A DNA stretch of 9,002 nt, taken from the NCBI GenBank assembly GCA_035289745.1, contig DATDWF010000108.1, positions 1 to 9,002 on the forward strand. Direction: 5' to 3'. The stretch's first letter is position 1, and the number at the start of each line of letters is the position of its first letter. Positions 1-5,950 of the stretch are shown here, in pieces. The DNA comes from JAUYQE01 sp035289745. Its GTDB lineage: Archaea; Nanobdellota; Nanobdellia; Woesearchaeales; GW2011-AR9. The notes beneath the pieces were generated by a model that saw only the letters and a program-made list of their open reading frames with translations, was not told the DNA's origin and ran no database searches. A program made the translations under genes and the position numbers.

Positions 1-889
1 GCATCCGGATTATGCGCCAAGCGCCATCTGCCCTCGTCTGGGAACTTCTTACAAGAATGCGTCTGGAGCAGGAAACGAAGTTCGCATTTCTTTAACGCCA
101 GCACCCTTGCAAGTGCTTTCATACGATTCCGATGATGATCCCGATGCCCGGCTGCGTTCTGAGGAATCAGCAGCAGCGTTCCATCTGTGGGGCACACGCA
201 ATGGCCACTATCTGGGCTGCCGGGAAATGGACCAACTTATGGTTATGATGAAAGGGGGTGGATTTATTATAAAATTTGTTGCCCATATCTTCAGCGGCGG
301 GGTTGCTAAAGGGGCAGTCAATGAAGTCATTACCGCGACAGAGTCCTGGGCAACAGAACGTCTGGATGACCGCTATGTGGCAGACATGTACGCTTTTATT
401 CCCGGTGAGCAGGGCATGCGTGGAACGGGAACGGTCTGGACGCCGGAAATCAGGCGAAGAAGAGAGGGCGAACAGTGTGATTCAGCCTCGACACAACCCG
501 GCGATCCGCCAGACGAAGCGGGAGCATCCTGTGATGTGCTGCCGTCATGCATCGGCTTTAACAGCCAAAATACCTGTGCAGAGCCGTGCATCTGGACGGG
601 CAGTGAAATTGGCACTTTAGCTCGATGCGTGCTTCCGTGTACGACGAATGCGGACTGCGGGTACTTTGGCCCGTGGCTGCTGCGCTGCCAGTCGCTCTCG
701 CGATTTGACGGCATGGAAGGCAATGGCTGCTTCCTTTCCGCGTGTACTTCTTCTGCAGAATGTGCGCCGGGAGAAGAGTGCATTGCCATCGACGATTACC
801 CGCATCAGGAAACGGCTTCAGGAGCGGAGCCGGCCGCCATGATGAATACGTACGATATTTGTTATCCCGTGGAGTGCTTGGAAGAATAG
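1..889 (+). CDS. Cysteine-rich, probably exported protein (5' partial)
   Basis: The reading frame is open from base 2 to a TAG at 887-889, giving 295 residues with no convincing internal start, so the true start lies before the window. I do not recognise a family. The first half has a Gly-rich hydrophobic stretch around GGGFIIKFVAHIFSGG (roughly bases 263-310), which may be buried or membrane-associated. The second half, from about base 474, holds around 15 cysteines, including two similar units, CTTNADC followed by a later C, and CTSSAECAPGEEC. Such spacing is typical of disulfide-stabilised extracellular domains, so export is inferred, but the signal peptide would be outside the window. The gene converges on the surface-block operon with a 33-bp gap. 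Identity as a real gene is fairly sure; function is unknown. Confidence 0.75.
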   Translation, partial: HPDYAPSAICPRLGTSYKNASGAGNEVRISLTPAPLQVLSYDSDDDPDARLRSEESAAAFHLWGTRNGHYLGCREMDQLMVMMKGGGFIIKFVAHIFSGGVAKGAVNEVITATESWATERLDDRYVADMYAFIPGEQGMRGTGTVWTPEIRRRREGEQCDSASTQPGDPPDEAGASCDVLPSCIGFNSQNTCAEPCIWTGSEIGTLARCVLPCTTNADCGYFGPWLLRCQSLSRFDGMEGNGCFLSACTSSAECAPGEECIAIDDYPHQETASGAEPAAMMNTYDICYPVECLEE

Positions 890-922
890 AAGAAGAATCG
901 ATAGAAAGATTATTTGAAAAAC

Positions 923-1147
923 CTATTTCCAAATCTCATACTCTTTCACAATAATCACCAAGAACAGGAAGAGCAATACTGCACCTGCCAGCATGAACCA
1001 TAAGCCGGGCAGCACCGCAGAATCGCGAATCGACGTATACATCCCCCAGCCCATGACGATGAATCCCAGCCAGAGGAATTTGTCGAGGACCAGCTTCATC
1101 ACGTCAAATTCCTGCTGTTCCGTCATGCGCTTTTTGTGGTGGACCAT
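923..1147 (-). CDS. Small two-helix membrane protein
   Basis: This 74-residue protein starts at the ATG at 1147-1145; a TTG at 1156 directly after the upstream TAG would add three residues but is a weaker start. There is a charged, histidine- and lysine-containing N-terminus (MVHHKKRMTEQQ), then two hydrophobic segments at about residues 23-40 and 46-67, joined by a short polar loop, and a short charged tail ending in YEIWK. The start lies 9 bp after the stop of the pilin-like gene, with no separate promoter visible, so the two are probably co-transcribed. A role beside the pilin-like protein is suggested only by position. I do not recognise a named family. Confidence 0.65.
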   Translation of the reverse strand: MVHHKKRMTEQQEFDVMKLVLDKFLWLGFIVMGWGMYTSIRDSAVLPGLWFMLAGAVLLFLFLVIIVKEYEIWK

Positions 1148-1156
1148 ATATCGCAA

Positions 1157-1717
1157 CTAGGATGTTTTTATGAAGAACGTTCGTTCATCGTACAGTGTCG
1201 TACCATCTTCTTGCACTATTTTCACTTTATACAAATAATTGCCACTTCTCGTGGGAGCAGTAATCGTCACGGGAATGACCCGCGCTTCTCCTGCTTTAAA
1301 TGAAACCGGTGAATTGTCCCAGAGGAGAACGCTACTGGTTTCATCAACCCCGCCGACGGGAACAAAAGCGAAAGGCTGCGCCGGAGAAAAGGGCTTAAAG
1401 CCGTCTTTGGTATTCACTTCAAACTGCACTTGCAAAGTGAGGGCCGTATCTTCCGTATTTTTTACTCCGATAGCCTGAACGGATTCCTCATTGGTTTCCA
1501 ATGCTAATTGGGTTGCCGGAAAGCTTAACTTTTTGTTGCCTGTGCGTAAATCATCAAGAATTTGCTGGCGAATCTGCTCCTGCACCGAACTAGCAGTTTC
1601 TTCAATGGTTTTGAACTGGCTGCGGACAAATCCCAATCCCAGCCCGAGAACGACAAAAGCAATGACAACGATGACGATAACTTCAATGGATAAGGACAGC
1701 GAACCTCTTTTATTCAT
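1157..1717 (-). CDS. Archaeal type IV pilin-like protein with class III signal
   Basis: The 186-residue protein begins MNKRG, followed by SLSLSIE and an uninterrupted hydrophobic helix to about residue 31. This is the class III signal pattern of archaeal type IV pilins: a short basic leader, cleavage after Gly by a prepilin peptidase, and a hydrophobic helix that anchors or assembles the subunit. Residues about 35-60 look like an extended amphipathic helix. Residues 62-186 alternate beta-type hydrophobic residues (TALTLQVQFEV, ARVIPVTITAP, YLYKVKIVQE) and suggest an extracellular beta-sandwich. I chose the ATG at 1717 over the GTG at 1720 because GAGGTG at 1723-1728 is then 5 nt upstream. A prepilin peptidase is encoded two genes upstream, which supports the call. 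Whether it forms filaments or is only membrane-anchored cannot be told. Confidence 0.75.
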   Translation of the reverse strand: MNKRGSLSLSIEVIVIVVIAFVVLGLGLGFVRSQFKTIEETASSVQEQIRQQILDDLRTGNKKLSFPATQLALETNEESVQAIGVKNTEDTALTLQVQFEVNTKDGFKPFSPAQPFAFVPVGGVDETSSVLLWDNSPVSFKAGEARVIPVTITAPTRSGNYLYKVKIVQEDGTTLYDERTFFIKTS

Positions 1718-1722
1718 CACGG

Positions 1723-1728
1723 CACCTC
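1723..1728 (-). promoter_or_regulatory. Shine-Dalgarno site of the pilin-like gene
   Basis: GAGGTG on the minus strand is 5 nt before ATG 1717 but only 2 nt before GTG 1720. It therefore decides the start in favour of ATG. The serine protease gene upstream has the same AGAGGTG sequence. Confidence 0.7.
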
Positions 1729-1760
1729 TTTTTAAACGTAGAGAATATCAATTTCTTTGC

Positions 1761-1776
1761 ATTTAAAAATCTTTCG
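1761..1776 (-). promoter_or_regulatory. BRE/TATA promoter of the pilin-like gene
   Basis: On the minus strand a purine-rich BRE-like CGAAAG (1776-1771) is followed by ATTTTTAAAT (1770-1761). An archaeal TATA box centred near 1765 predicts transcription start near 1740, giving a leader of about 23 nt that contains the GAGGTG site. Confidence 0.6.
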
Positions 1777-1794
1777 ACGGGGTTTCCGGAAAAA

Positions 1795-2814
1795 TCACTC
1801 CTCTTCATCCCAAAACAGCCCCCGCAGCGAGCCTTCTGAATCGTACGGCATGGCATTTTCATACTGCACCGGTAGGGGTGCTGCTTCCCGGCGAACCGTA
1901 ATGCCATAATTCTTTTCGGCATCGTCCAGAATGCTCGTGATGCCTTCGGCAATGTTCATATTCTGGCCAGAAATAAAATAGGCGACCGTAACACCAACGT
2001 AATGGAGATTTCCATCATACACGGCAAAAGCCGGCCCGCCGCTATTCCCGGGACTGATAGGGCTGGTGATAGTAAACTCATAATCCTGCAGCAGGCTGTT
2101 TTCCGTGAAGTCGGAGACATTGCTGACTTCCCCCGCAGAAAGGAATCGGCCTTGCATAAGAGAATAGCCAACAGCGTAGACGAAATCTCCCGCTTCCAGA
2201 ACTGCAGAATCTCCTAAGCGCAAGTGCGGGCTCCGGGCCAGCGAGGGCAACTGATGGCTGGTGGGCAGACGTAAAAGCGCATAGTCCGGCCCGGGATAGC
2301 GCCCGCTTTCGCTCAGTTCACCGGAAGAATAATCCGGACAGGCCACGCCAAGCGTTTCGACATCGCCCACGGTAATGCGCACGCTCACTCTTTCTGCCGT
2401 CCCGATGGTGAGCAATTGCTCCATAAAACCCTGTGAGAGTTCCAAAGAAAGCGATGGAATCTGTGATTGCTCCTCGAGGTACATGTACTGTATGGTCTGT
2501 GGCGCATCAATGACATGATACGCCGTCACCGCAAACTCGTCGTTTAGCACCAAGCTCGAGCCGGCTTTGCGCAGAGTCTCGATAGATTCACTGCCATCCG
2601 GCAGCAGAAACCGATATTTGGCTTCGACAAAGACGGGCTGCGTCACCTGCCTCGCTTCTTCCCGGGCTTCGTCAGGAACAGAACGAGCAGTATGATCAAA
2701 CCCTCCGCGAATCGGCGGCACGTCGAGCCCCGGAGACCATTCCCGGGACTGCAAAGCGCAGGAAAAAAAAGCGCTGCTCAGGAGAGCACAGAGTGTAGAA
2801 GACTTTAATCGCAT
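1795..2814 (-). CDS. Exported trypsin-fold serine protease, probable lipoprotein
   Basis: The 339-residue protein carries the three signatures of the chymotrypsin/HtrA fold: His100 in VTAYHVID, Asp177 in PDYALLRL and Ser258 in SPGNSGGPAF. This is a complete catalytic triad, so it is predicted to cleave peptide bonds. The N-terminus MRLKSSTLCALLSSAFFSC has basic residues, a hydrophobic core and Cys19 in a lipobox-like setting, so it is probably exported and may be lipid-anchored. Residues 30-80 form a Pro/Glu-rich spacer before the catalytic domain. No PDZ domain is visible after it, and the acidic end WDEEE is unusual. The ATG at 2814 is chosen over GTG 2823 because GAGGTG at 2821-2826 is 6 nt upstream. 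It sits between the prepilin peptidase and the pilin-like gene, with its own promoter, suggesting a cell-surface role. Confidence 0.9.
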   Translation of the reverse strand: MRLKSSTLCALLSSAFFSCALQSREWSPGLDVPPIRGGFDHTARSVPDEAREEARQVTQPVFVEAKYRFLLPDGSESIETLRKAGSSLVLNDEFAVTAYHVIDAPQTIQYMYLEEQSQIPSLSLELSQGFMEQLLTIGTAERVSVRITVGDVETLGVACPDYSSGELSESGRYPGPDYALLRLPTSHQLPSLARSPHLRLGDSAVLEAGDFVYAVGYSLMQGRFLSAGEVSNVSDFTENSLLQDYEFTITSPISPGNSGGPAFAVYDGNLHYVGVTVAYFISGQNMNIAEGITSILDDAEKNYGITVRREAAPLPVQYENAMPYDSEGSLRGLFWDEEE

Positions 2815-2820
2815 ATCGCC

Positions 2821-2826
2821 CACCTC
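2821..2826 (-). promoter_or_regulatory. Shine-Dalgarno site of the serine protease gene
   Basis: GAGGTG on the minus strand, 6 nt before ATG 2814. The GTG at 2823-2821 lies inside the site itself and so is not a plausible start. Confidence 0.7.
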
Positions 2827-2858
2827 TTTTCTGACAATGCCAAAGGAATGGTTTTTAG

Positions 2859-2867
2859 TTATATAAA
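2859..2867 (-). promoter_or_regulatory. TATA box of the serine protease gene
   Basis: The minus strand reads TTTATATAA. Centred near 2863, it predicts transcription start near 2838 and a leader of about 24 nt carrying the GAGGTG ribosome site. It lies in the 105-bp gap after the prepilin peptidase gene, so the protease can be transcribed separately from it. Confidence 0.6.
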
Positions 2868-2919
2868 TGGTGCGTATTATGCGTTATAGATAATGGAGGA
2901 TGTGCTTTCTTTTTTGTTA

Positions 2920-3768
2920 TCAGAAAATAAACCGAAAAAGAAGGGGAAAGAGCATATCCTGAAAGAGAAAGCTGAGATACGCCAGCAAAAAAGCGGGCAC
3001 AAACGGAATGCCTTCGCGAATGCAGACACTGGTCTGTTTTCCCTTCGCCGCGAGATGGCGCAACGCCCAGATGTCTTCCCGCTCCAAGGTCTTGGAACGG
3101 AGCACTTCGCCGCGCTTAACGGTGATCGTTTCCGCCAGCCAGTCGCCGGGCGTGAGTTTCTCGACGGGGATCTGCTTCAGGCAGCAGCGCTGCTCGATGG
3201 TTGCCACAAACGTCATGAGATAGAAAAATATCAGAACAAAAAGAGCAAGGGTCCAGGCCAGCGAGAGGTACATGCCGACGAAAAGCAGGGGCAATACTGC
3301 CGCCCAGGAAAAGAGATGCCAGTGCTTATAGGCATGCAACTGCTGGCGAAAAGCGGGCAGAAAGATCGTTCTTCTTTTGACGGCCAGGATACTCAGCCAG
3401 CACAAGCCGTAGATAGCGCCGGCAAAGAGCAGGGTGAGAAAGAAAAGCAGCAGGGAAAAGCTCTCCATGCTGAAAGGCAGCGGAATGCCGATAACTGCCC
3501 CCAGGCCGATGAGCAGCTTGCTATCGCCGCCGCCCCACTGATGCAGGCGGTAGAAGAGAAATGCAATCAGGAACATGGCAGTGAAGCCGAGAATTCCCGC
3601 AAAAAGAACCTGCCAGCCGAAAGCGACCGAGAAAATGGAACGGATGCCTAAGGCTCCGAGGATAAACCCATAGCTCAGCCAATCCGGCACTTCGCGGGTT
3701 CGCAAATCGGCATAGGAAGCAACGGCTAGGGCGCTTAGGGCCAGAACGCTCAGGATGAGGGCGAGCAT
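2920..3768 (-). CDS. Type IV prepilin peptidase, A24 family (FlaK/PibD-like)
   Basis: This 282-residue multi-pass membrane protein carries the two aspartates of the A24 aspartyl proteases: Asp21 in SYADLRTREVPDW after the first helix, and Asp82 in the GxGD-type motif WGGGDSKLL. The family cleaves class III signal peptides of pilins and archaellins at the cytoplasmic membrane face. Hydrophobic segments lie near residues 1-20, 33-48, 53-73, 84-97, 103-129, 153-188 and 255-281. Between the last two is a soluble loop (about 195-250) with KLTPGDWLAE, then REGIPFVPAFLL leading into the final helix; this tail makes it longer than minimal FlaK-type enzymes. The pilin-like protein two genes downstream is its obvious candidate substrate. 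No ribosome site precedes ATG 3768, which fits leaderless translation. Confidence 0.9.
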   Translation of the reverse strand: MLALILSVLALSALAVASYADLRTREVPDWLSYGFILGALGIRSIFSVAFGWQVLFAGILGFTAMFLIAFLFYRLHQWGGGDSKLLIGLGAVIGIPLPFSMESFSLLLFFLTLLFAGAIYGLCWLSILAVKRRTIFLPAFRQQLHAYKHWHLFSWAAVLPLLFVGMYLSLAWTLALFVLIFFYLMTFVATIEQRCCLKQIPVEKLTPGDWLAETITVKRGEVLRSKTLEREDIWALRHLAAKGKQTSVCIREGIPFVPAFLLAYLSFLFQDMLFPLLFRFIF

Positions 3769-3790
3769 TACTGAAAGGAAAGGCGGGAAA

Positions 3791-3800
3791 GTATATTAAG
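3791..3800 (-). promoter_or_regulatory. TATA box of the prepilin peptidase gene (leaderless)
   Basis: The minus strand reads CTTAATATAC, centred about 27 bp before the A of ATG 3768. That spacing puts transcription start at or next to the start codon. There is no GGAGG-like sequence between them. Confidence 0.5.
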
Positions 3801-3852
3801 GTAGTGTTGAAGTTATGACCCTCTTAGGCTGATTAAAGAGTATAATTGGGAA

Positions 3853-3874
3853 ATTGACCACAAGAAAGGTCAAT
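3853..3874 (-). terminator. Hairpin at the 3' end of the toxin-like gene
   Basis: ATTGACC (3853-3859) and GGTCAAT (3868-3874) form a perfect 7-bp stem with an 8-nt loop. On the minus strand the TGA stop of the toxin-like gene lies inside the first arm, and the hairpin is followed by a short pyrimidine run (TTTCCC). It may end or stabilise the transcript. The lack of a long T run keeps confidence low. Confidence 0.35.
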
Positions 3875-4208
3875 ACCTAAATCGTCTTTCGTATTCTTTA
3901 TGTTTCATCCATTCAAGAACAATGCTGAGGACGACCACTTCGTCTCGTTTGATGGTGTAGACGAGTCTCCAGGCGTTGGGGAGGTTGTACTTCCATAAAT
4001 TATCAAGAGAACCGTACTTCAGAGTATATTCTCGCGGGATTAATCGTTTGGCAATCTGCGTTCCTGAAAAAGCATTTTTCTTCAAATCTGCAACGGCGCG
4101 ATCGAGCCACTCTTTCAGCTGCTTATCTTCAAATTTACCGTCTTCTAATTCGTAGTATGCTTTCTTCAAAGCATCATCGCCAAACCGCACTTCTGAGCTC
4201 AATTCCAT
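3870..4208 (-). CDS. RelE/ParE-like toxin of a type II toxin-antitoxin pair
   Basis: This 112-residue basic protein begins at ATG 4208, overlapping the end of the upstream gene by 10 nt. Its shape fits the RelE/ParE superfamily: N-terminal helices (residues about 10-45, DDALKKAYYELEDGK and DRAVADLKKNAF), then beta strands NAWRLVYTI and VVVLSIVLEW, then the basic C-terminal tail MKHKEYERRFRY. Relatives of this fold cleave mRNA on the ribosome or poison gyrase. Arg81 in the WRLVY strand and the His/Tyr/Arg cluster in the tail are candidate active residues, but I cannot assign catalysis. The frame extends upstream to 4262, but that part overlaps the partner gene more and reads unlike the family. 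Co-transcribed with, and probably translationally coupled to, the 94-residue protein upstream. Confidence 0.75.
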   Translation of the reverse strand: MELSSEVRFGDDALKKAYYELEDGKFEDKQLKEWLDRAVADLKKNAFSGTQIAKRLIPREYTLKYGSLDNLWKYNLPNAWRLVYTIKRDEVVVLSIVLEWMKHKEYERRFRY

Positions 4209-4483
4209 GACAAGTCTTTCCGCGCTAAGTAACGCTTTACTCCTTCGGGATCCCAAACCCAAGCGATTTTTCCTTCTGGGTCGACGGCAATTTTTCCTGA
4301 TTCAAGAAGATAGTCGATAATGACACAAAACGTTTGATACATCATTTGCTTTGGCAAATTTTCCCAAAGGGCTTTTTTCTTAAATTCTCCGCTATGGTCA
4401 TAGATAAATTGCTCTACCATGAGCACGGTATCCAGTTGCGGGTAGTGCAAAATTTCCTTTTGTTTAAAGAGGAGTTCGGGCAT
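4199..4483 (-). CDS. Probable antitoxin/regulator, winged-helix-like
   Basis: This 94-residue protein starts at ATG 4483 (MPELLFKQKEIL). A TTG at 4504 would add seven residues but overlaps the predicted core promoter. After an N-terminal segment (QLDTVLMVEQFIYDHSGEF), the stretch KKALWENLPKQMMYQTFCVI, then DYLLESGKIAV and GKIAWVWDPEGVKRYL, reads as helix-turn-helix plus a beta wing, ending in a last helix. Its stop lies inside the start of the RelE/ParE-like gene, the gene order of many toxin-antitoxin pairs in which the antitoxin comes first and represses its own promoter. The fold is inferred from pattern only and no family name is assigned. The TATA box 26-27 bp upstream predicts a leaderless message. 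Confidence 0.65.
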   Translation of the reverse strand: MPELLFKQKEILHYPQLDTVLMVEQFIYDHSGEFKKKALWENLPKQMMYQTFCVIIDYLLESGKIAVDPEGKIAWVWDPEGVKRYLARKDLSWN

Positions 4484-4505
4484 TTGGTGTATAAGTTTAT
4501 ACAAC

Positions 4506-4520
4506 TATTTAAACGTTTCG
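4506..4520 (-). promoter_or_regulatory. BRE/TATA promoter of the toxin-antitoxin operon (leaderless)
   Basis: The minus strand carries CGAAAC (4520-4515), then G, then TTTAAATA (4513-4506). The TATA centre is about 26.5 bp before the A of ATG 4483, so the first gene is probably leaderless. The CGAAAC element is identical in the divergent promoter at 4688. Confidence 0.65.
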
Positions 4521-4674
4521 CTACTTTTTTCTCTTTACCAAGATCGTCTTAGAACCAGTTTATTGGTTTGTATAACCCAAAATAATGGTTAATCCTCTCA
4601 TTGCTTTGAAACACTTTTGCTTAACTTCATCAATATATCCCGGAAGATTCCGGCGCGTTAGATATCTCTTTAGA
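4521..4674. other. Divergent intergenic spacer with AACC/GGTT elements
   Basis: This AT-rich spacer between the two divergent core promoters has no gene that I can support. It holds two imperfect inverted elements, AACCA/TGGTT at 4553-4568 and TAACC/GGTTA at 4573-4591. These could be operator sites for either cassette; nothing else stands out. Confidence 0.3.
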
Positions 4675-4721
4675 GTAGTAAATCGTGCGAAACATTTATA
4701 AAAAAGGCTACTTTTTACTAC
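4675..4721. repeat. 8-bp inverted repeat around the RHH-operon promoter
   Basis: GTAGTAAA (4675-4682) and TTTACTAC (4714-4721) are perfect reverse complements on either side of the BRE/TATA element, with the right arm 5 bp before ATG 4727. A further CTACT lies at 4708-4712. The placement fits an operator for the ribbon-helix-helix protein encoded immediately downstream, by analogy with self-repressing RHH regulators. No binding is shown. Confidence 0.5.
4688..4702 (+). promoter_or_regulatory. BRE/TATA promoter of the RHH-caspase-M23 operon
   Basis: CGAAAC (4688-4693), then A, then TTTATAAA (4695-4702). The TATA centre is 28-29 bp before ATG 4727, so the leader should be at most a few nucleotides. 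No ribosome site precedes the ATG. Confidence 0.65.
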
Positions 4722-4726
4722 CCAGT

Positions 4727-4858
4727 ATGAAAATAAAAGTATCCATATCTATGGACAAAGAGACGGTACAGCGGGTAGAAGCCAGAGTAAAAGACGGCAT
4801 CTACCGCAATAAAAGCCATTTCATTGAGCTGGCGACGCAGCGGATGCTGGAAAAATGA
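4727..4858 (+). CDS. Ribbon-helix-helix (CopG/Arc-type) small DNA-binding protein
   Basis: This 43-residue protein, MKIKVSISMDKETVQRVEAR onward, fits a complete RHH domain. A short basic beta strand (KIKVSISM) would contact the DNA major groove. Helix 1 (KETVQRVEARVKDG) follows, then the turn containing YRNKSHF, and helix 2 (IELATQRMLEK). RHH proteins bind as dimers and often repress their own operon. The last four bases, ATGA at 4855-4858, overlap the start of the next gene, so the two are translationally coupled. It begins a few bases after a strong promoter flanked by an inverted repeat. Arrangements with a small RHH gene before an effector gene resemble antitoxin-toxin operons, but here the partner is a caspase-like protein, which is unusual. 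Confidence 0.78.
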   Translation: MKIKVSISMDKETVQRVEARVKDGIYRNKSHFIELATQRMLEK

Positions 4859-5946
4859 GCAGGGAAACAGGAGATAAAGGACTGGAAGAGATTCTGGGAG
4901 ATTATTTGCTGGTGGCTAGGCAGTATTTTGATGAGAATTTTGTTAGAGAGCATGCAGGATTTCTCGGAGAGATAGCAGAACACTGCGGAAAGGAAACAGA
5001 CTCTGCTTACCTTAATCTCCCCAAAGACTTAGTACCCAATCATGCTGGTTTACTACTTGCACTCGCCAAATTCTGTGGGAAAAACATCGGCTGGGCTTAT
5101 AATTGTCTCCACAAAAAACAGGTGCCGAAGCACAAAGACTTTCTGCTTGCAATCGCTGAACACTGCGGAGAAAGAATCAGCCGGGTTTACAGCTCTCTTC
5201 TCAGAGACTTAACACCTGAACAAGCCGAACGAGCGTTCCGCGCTGGAAAAGAGCAAGGCATTACGCATTTTGACCGCTACTTTAGGAACCACAACTTTCC
5301 TTTAAAAGAATGCACTCTTGAAGCAATAACAAAAGCATCGCCACAGAAGCCTCTGGCAGTTATCATTCACAATAAGAATGACAATAATGAAGTGTTTTCT
5401 AATGTATTTTATATCACTGAGCTTCTGCACGTTCTGGATCATTATTCCGTCTGCCTCTTTGAGGCGGATAATCGGACAGAAGCATTTGAATACATAAAAC
5501 GTGCTGCTACAGCAAGTAAAAAACCGAGAAAGATTTCCCTGCTTGTTCTGGGCGGGCATGGGACTCCGTACTCACTAAATTTAGGAAAAACAGATGATAC
5601 AGAGTACGCCGACGACGAGCGAAAACAGCTTGAACGCGAGCAGGAACGCTACTTCAGCATCTTAGACACAGCACGATTTGCAGAAATGGGGAGATATGTC
5701 GCTCCGCGCGGAAAAATTGTTCTAGTCTCTTGCAGTACGGGAAGATATATTCCCAATGGGAAAAATCTGGCGCAGGTCATTGCCGAAAACATCCCGCATG
5801 CCACCGTCTATGCACCACAAGTAGATACCCATCTGAAAAGATTTGTCATCGATAACGGAAAATTGACGGATGTGGAGTACAATTGTGGATCAGAGCTAAC
5901 GGTAAAGCTTTGTGGAGGCGTTTCTGGACAGCAGAAAAGAGGATAA
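4855..5946 (+). CDS. Helical-repeat protein with caspase-like (clan CD) domain
   Basis: The 363-residue protein has two parts. Residues 31-120 are three tandem 30-residue units sharing H-x2-(F/L)-L and a C-G followed by a conserved Tyr, predicted helical and probably a binding scaffold. Residues about 165-335 fit the clan CD cysteine-peptidase fold (caspase, C25, C80 and CHAT relatives): strand PLAVIIHN, helix around EVFSNVFYITELL, strand YSVCLFEA, strand ISLLVLGGHGTP with candidate catalytic His235 before Gly, and strand KIVLVSCSTGR with candidate Cys293. A charged insert (about 250-268) lies between them, and KNLAQVIAENIPHATVYAPQ continues the fold. No signal peptide or membrane helix is seen, so it should be cytoplasmic. 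It is coupled by ATGA to the RHH gene and lies 4 bp before the M23 gene. Catalysis and substrate are inferred; an inactive binding domain is possible. Confidence 0.65.
   Translation: MSRETGDKGLEEILGDYLLVARQYFDENFVREHAGFLGEIAEHCGKETDSAYLNLPKDLVPNHAGLLLALAKFCGKNIGWAYNCLHKKQVPKHKDFLLAIAEHCGERISRVYSSLLRDLTPEQAERAFRAGKEQGITHFDRYFRNHNFPLKECTLEAITKASPQKPLAVIIHNKNDNNEVFSNVFYITELLHVLDHYSVCLFEADNRTEAFEYIKRAATASKKPRKISLLVLGGHGTPYSLNLGKTDDTEYADDERKQLEREQERYFSILDTARFAEMGRYVAPRGKIVLVSCSTGRYIPNGKNLAQVIAENIPHATVYAPQVDTHLKRFVIDNGKLTDVEYNCGSELTVKLCGGVSGQQKRG
4945..5214 (+). repeat. Three tandem 90-bp (30-residue) coding repeats
   Basis: Units at 4945-5034, 5035-5124 and 5125-5214 encode residues 31-60, 61-90 and 91-120 with no gaps. 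Shared positions include H at unit position 3, L at 7, A at 11, C-G at 14-15 and Y at 22. Units 1 and 3 both contain IAEHCG, and units 1 and 2 both contain HAG. The copies differ at many DNA positions, so the duplication is not recent. Confidence 0.8.
5939..5942 (+). promoter_or_regulatory. Shine-Dalgarno site of the M23 gene
   Basis: GAGG sits within the last codons of the caspase-like gene, 8 nt before ATG 5951. It favours this ATG over the upstream in-frame GTG at 5912. Confidence 0.6.
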
Positions 5947-5950
5947 GAAT

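Noticed and set aside
373..932. Minus-strand frames opposite the cysteine-rich gene
   Set aside because: They overlap each other and the plus-strand gene, and resemble nothing I recognise. The plus-strand frame is open from the window edge and has a coherent cysteine pattern.
2893..3651. 252-codon plus-strand frame opposite the prepilin peptidase gene
   Set aside because: It is Lys/Gln/Glu-rich low-complexity sequence, lies wholly antisense to a gene with clear A24 motifs, and has no promoter or ribosome site of its own. Antisense frames of GC-balanced membrane genes often stay open.
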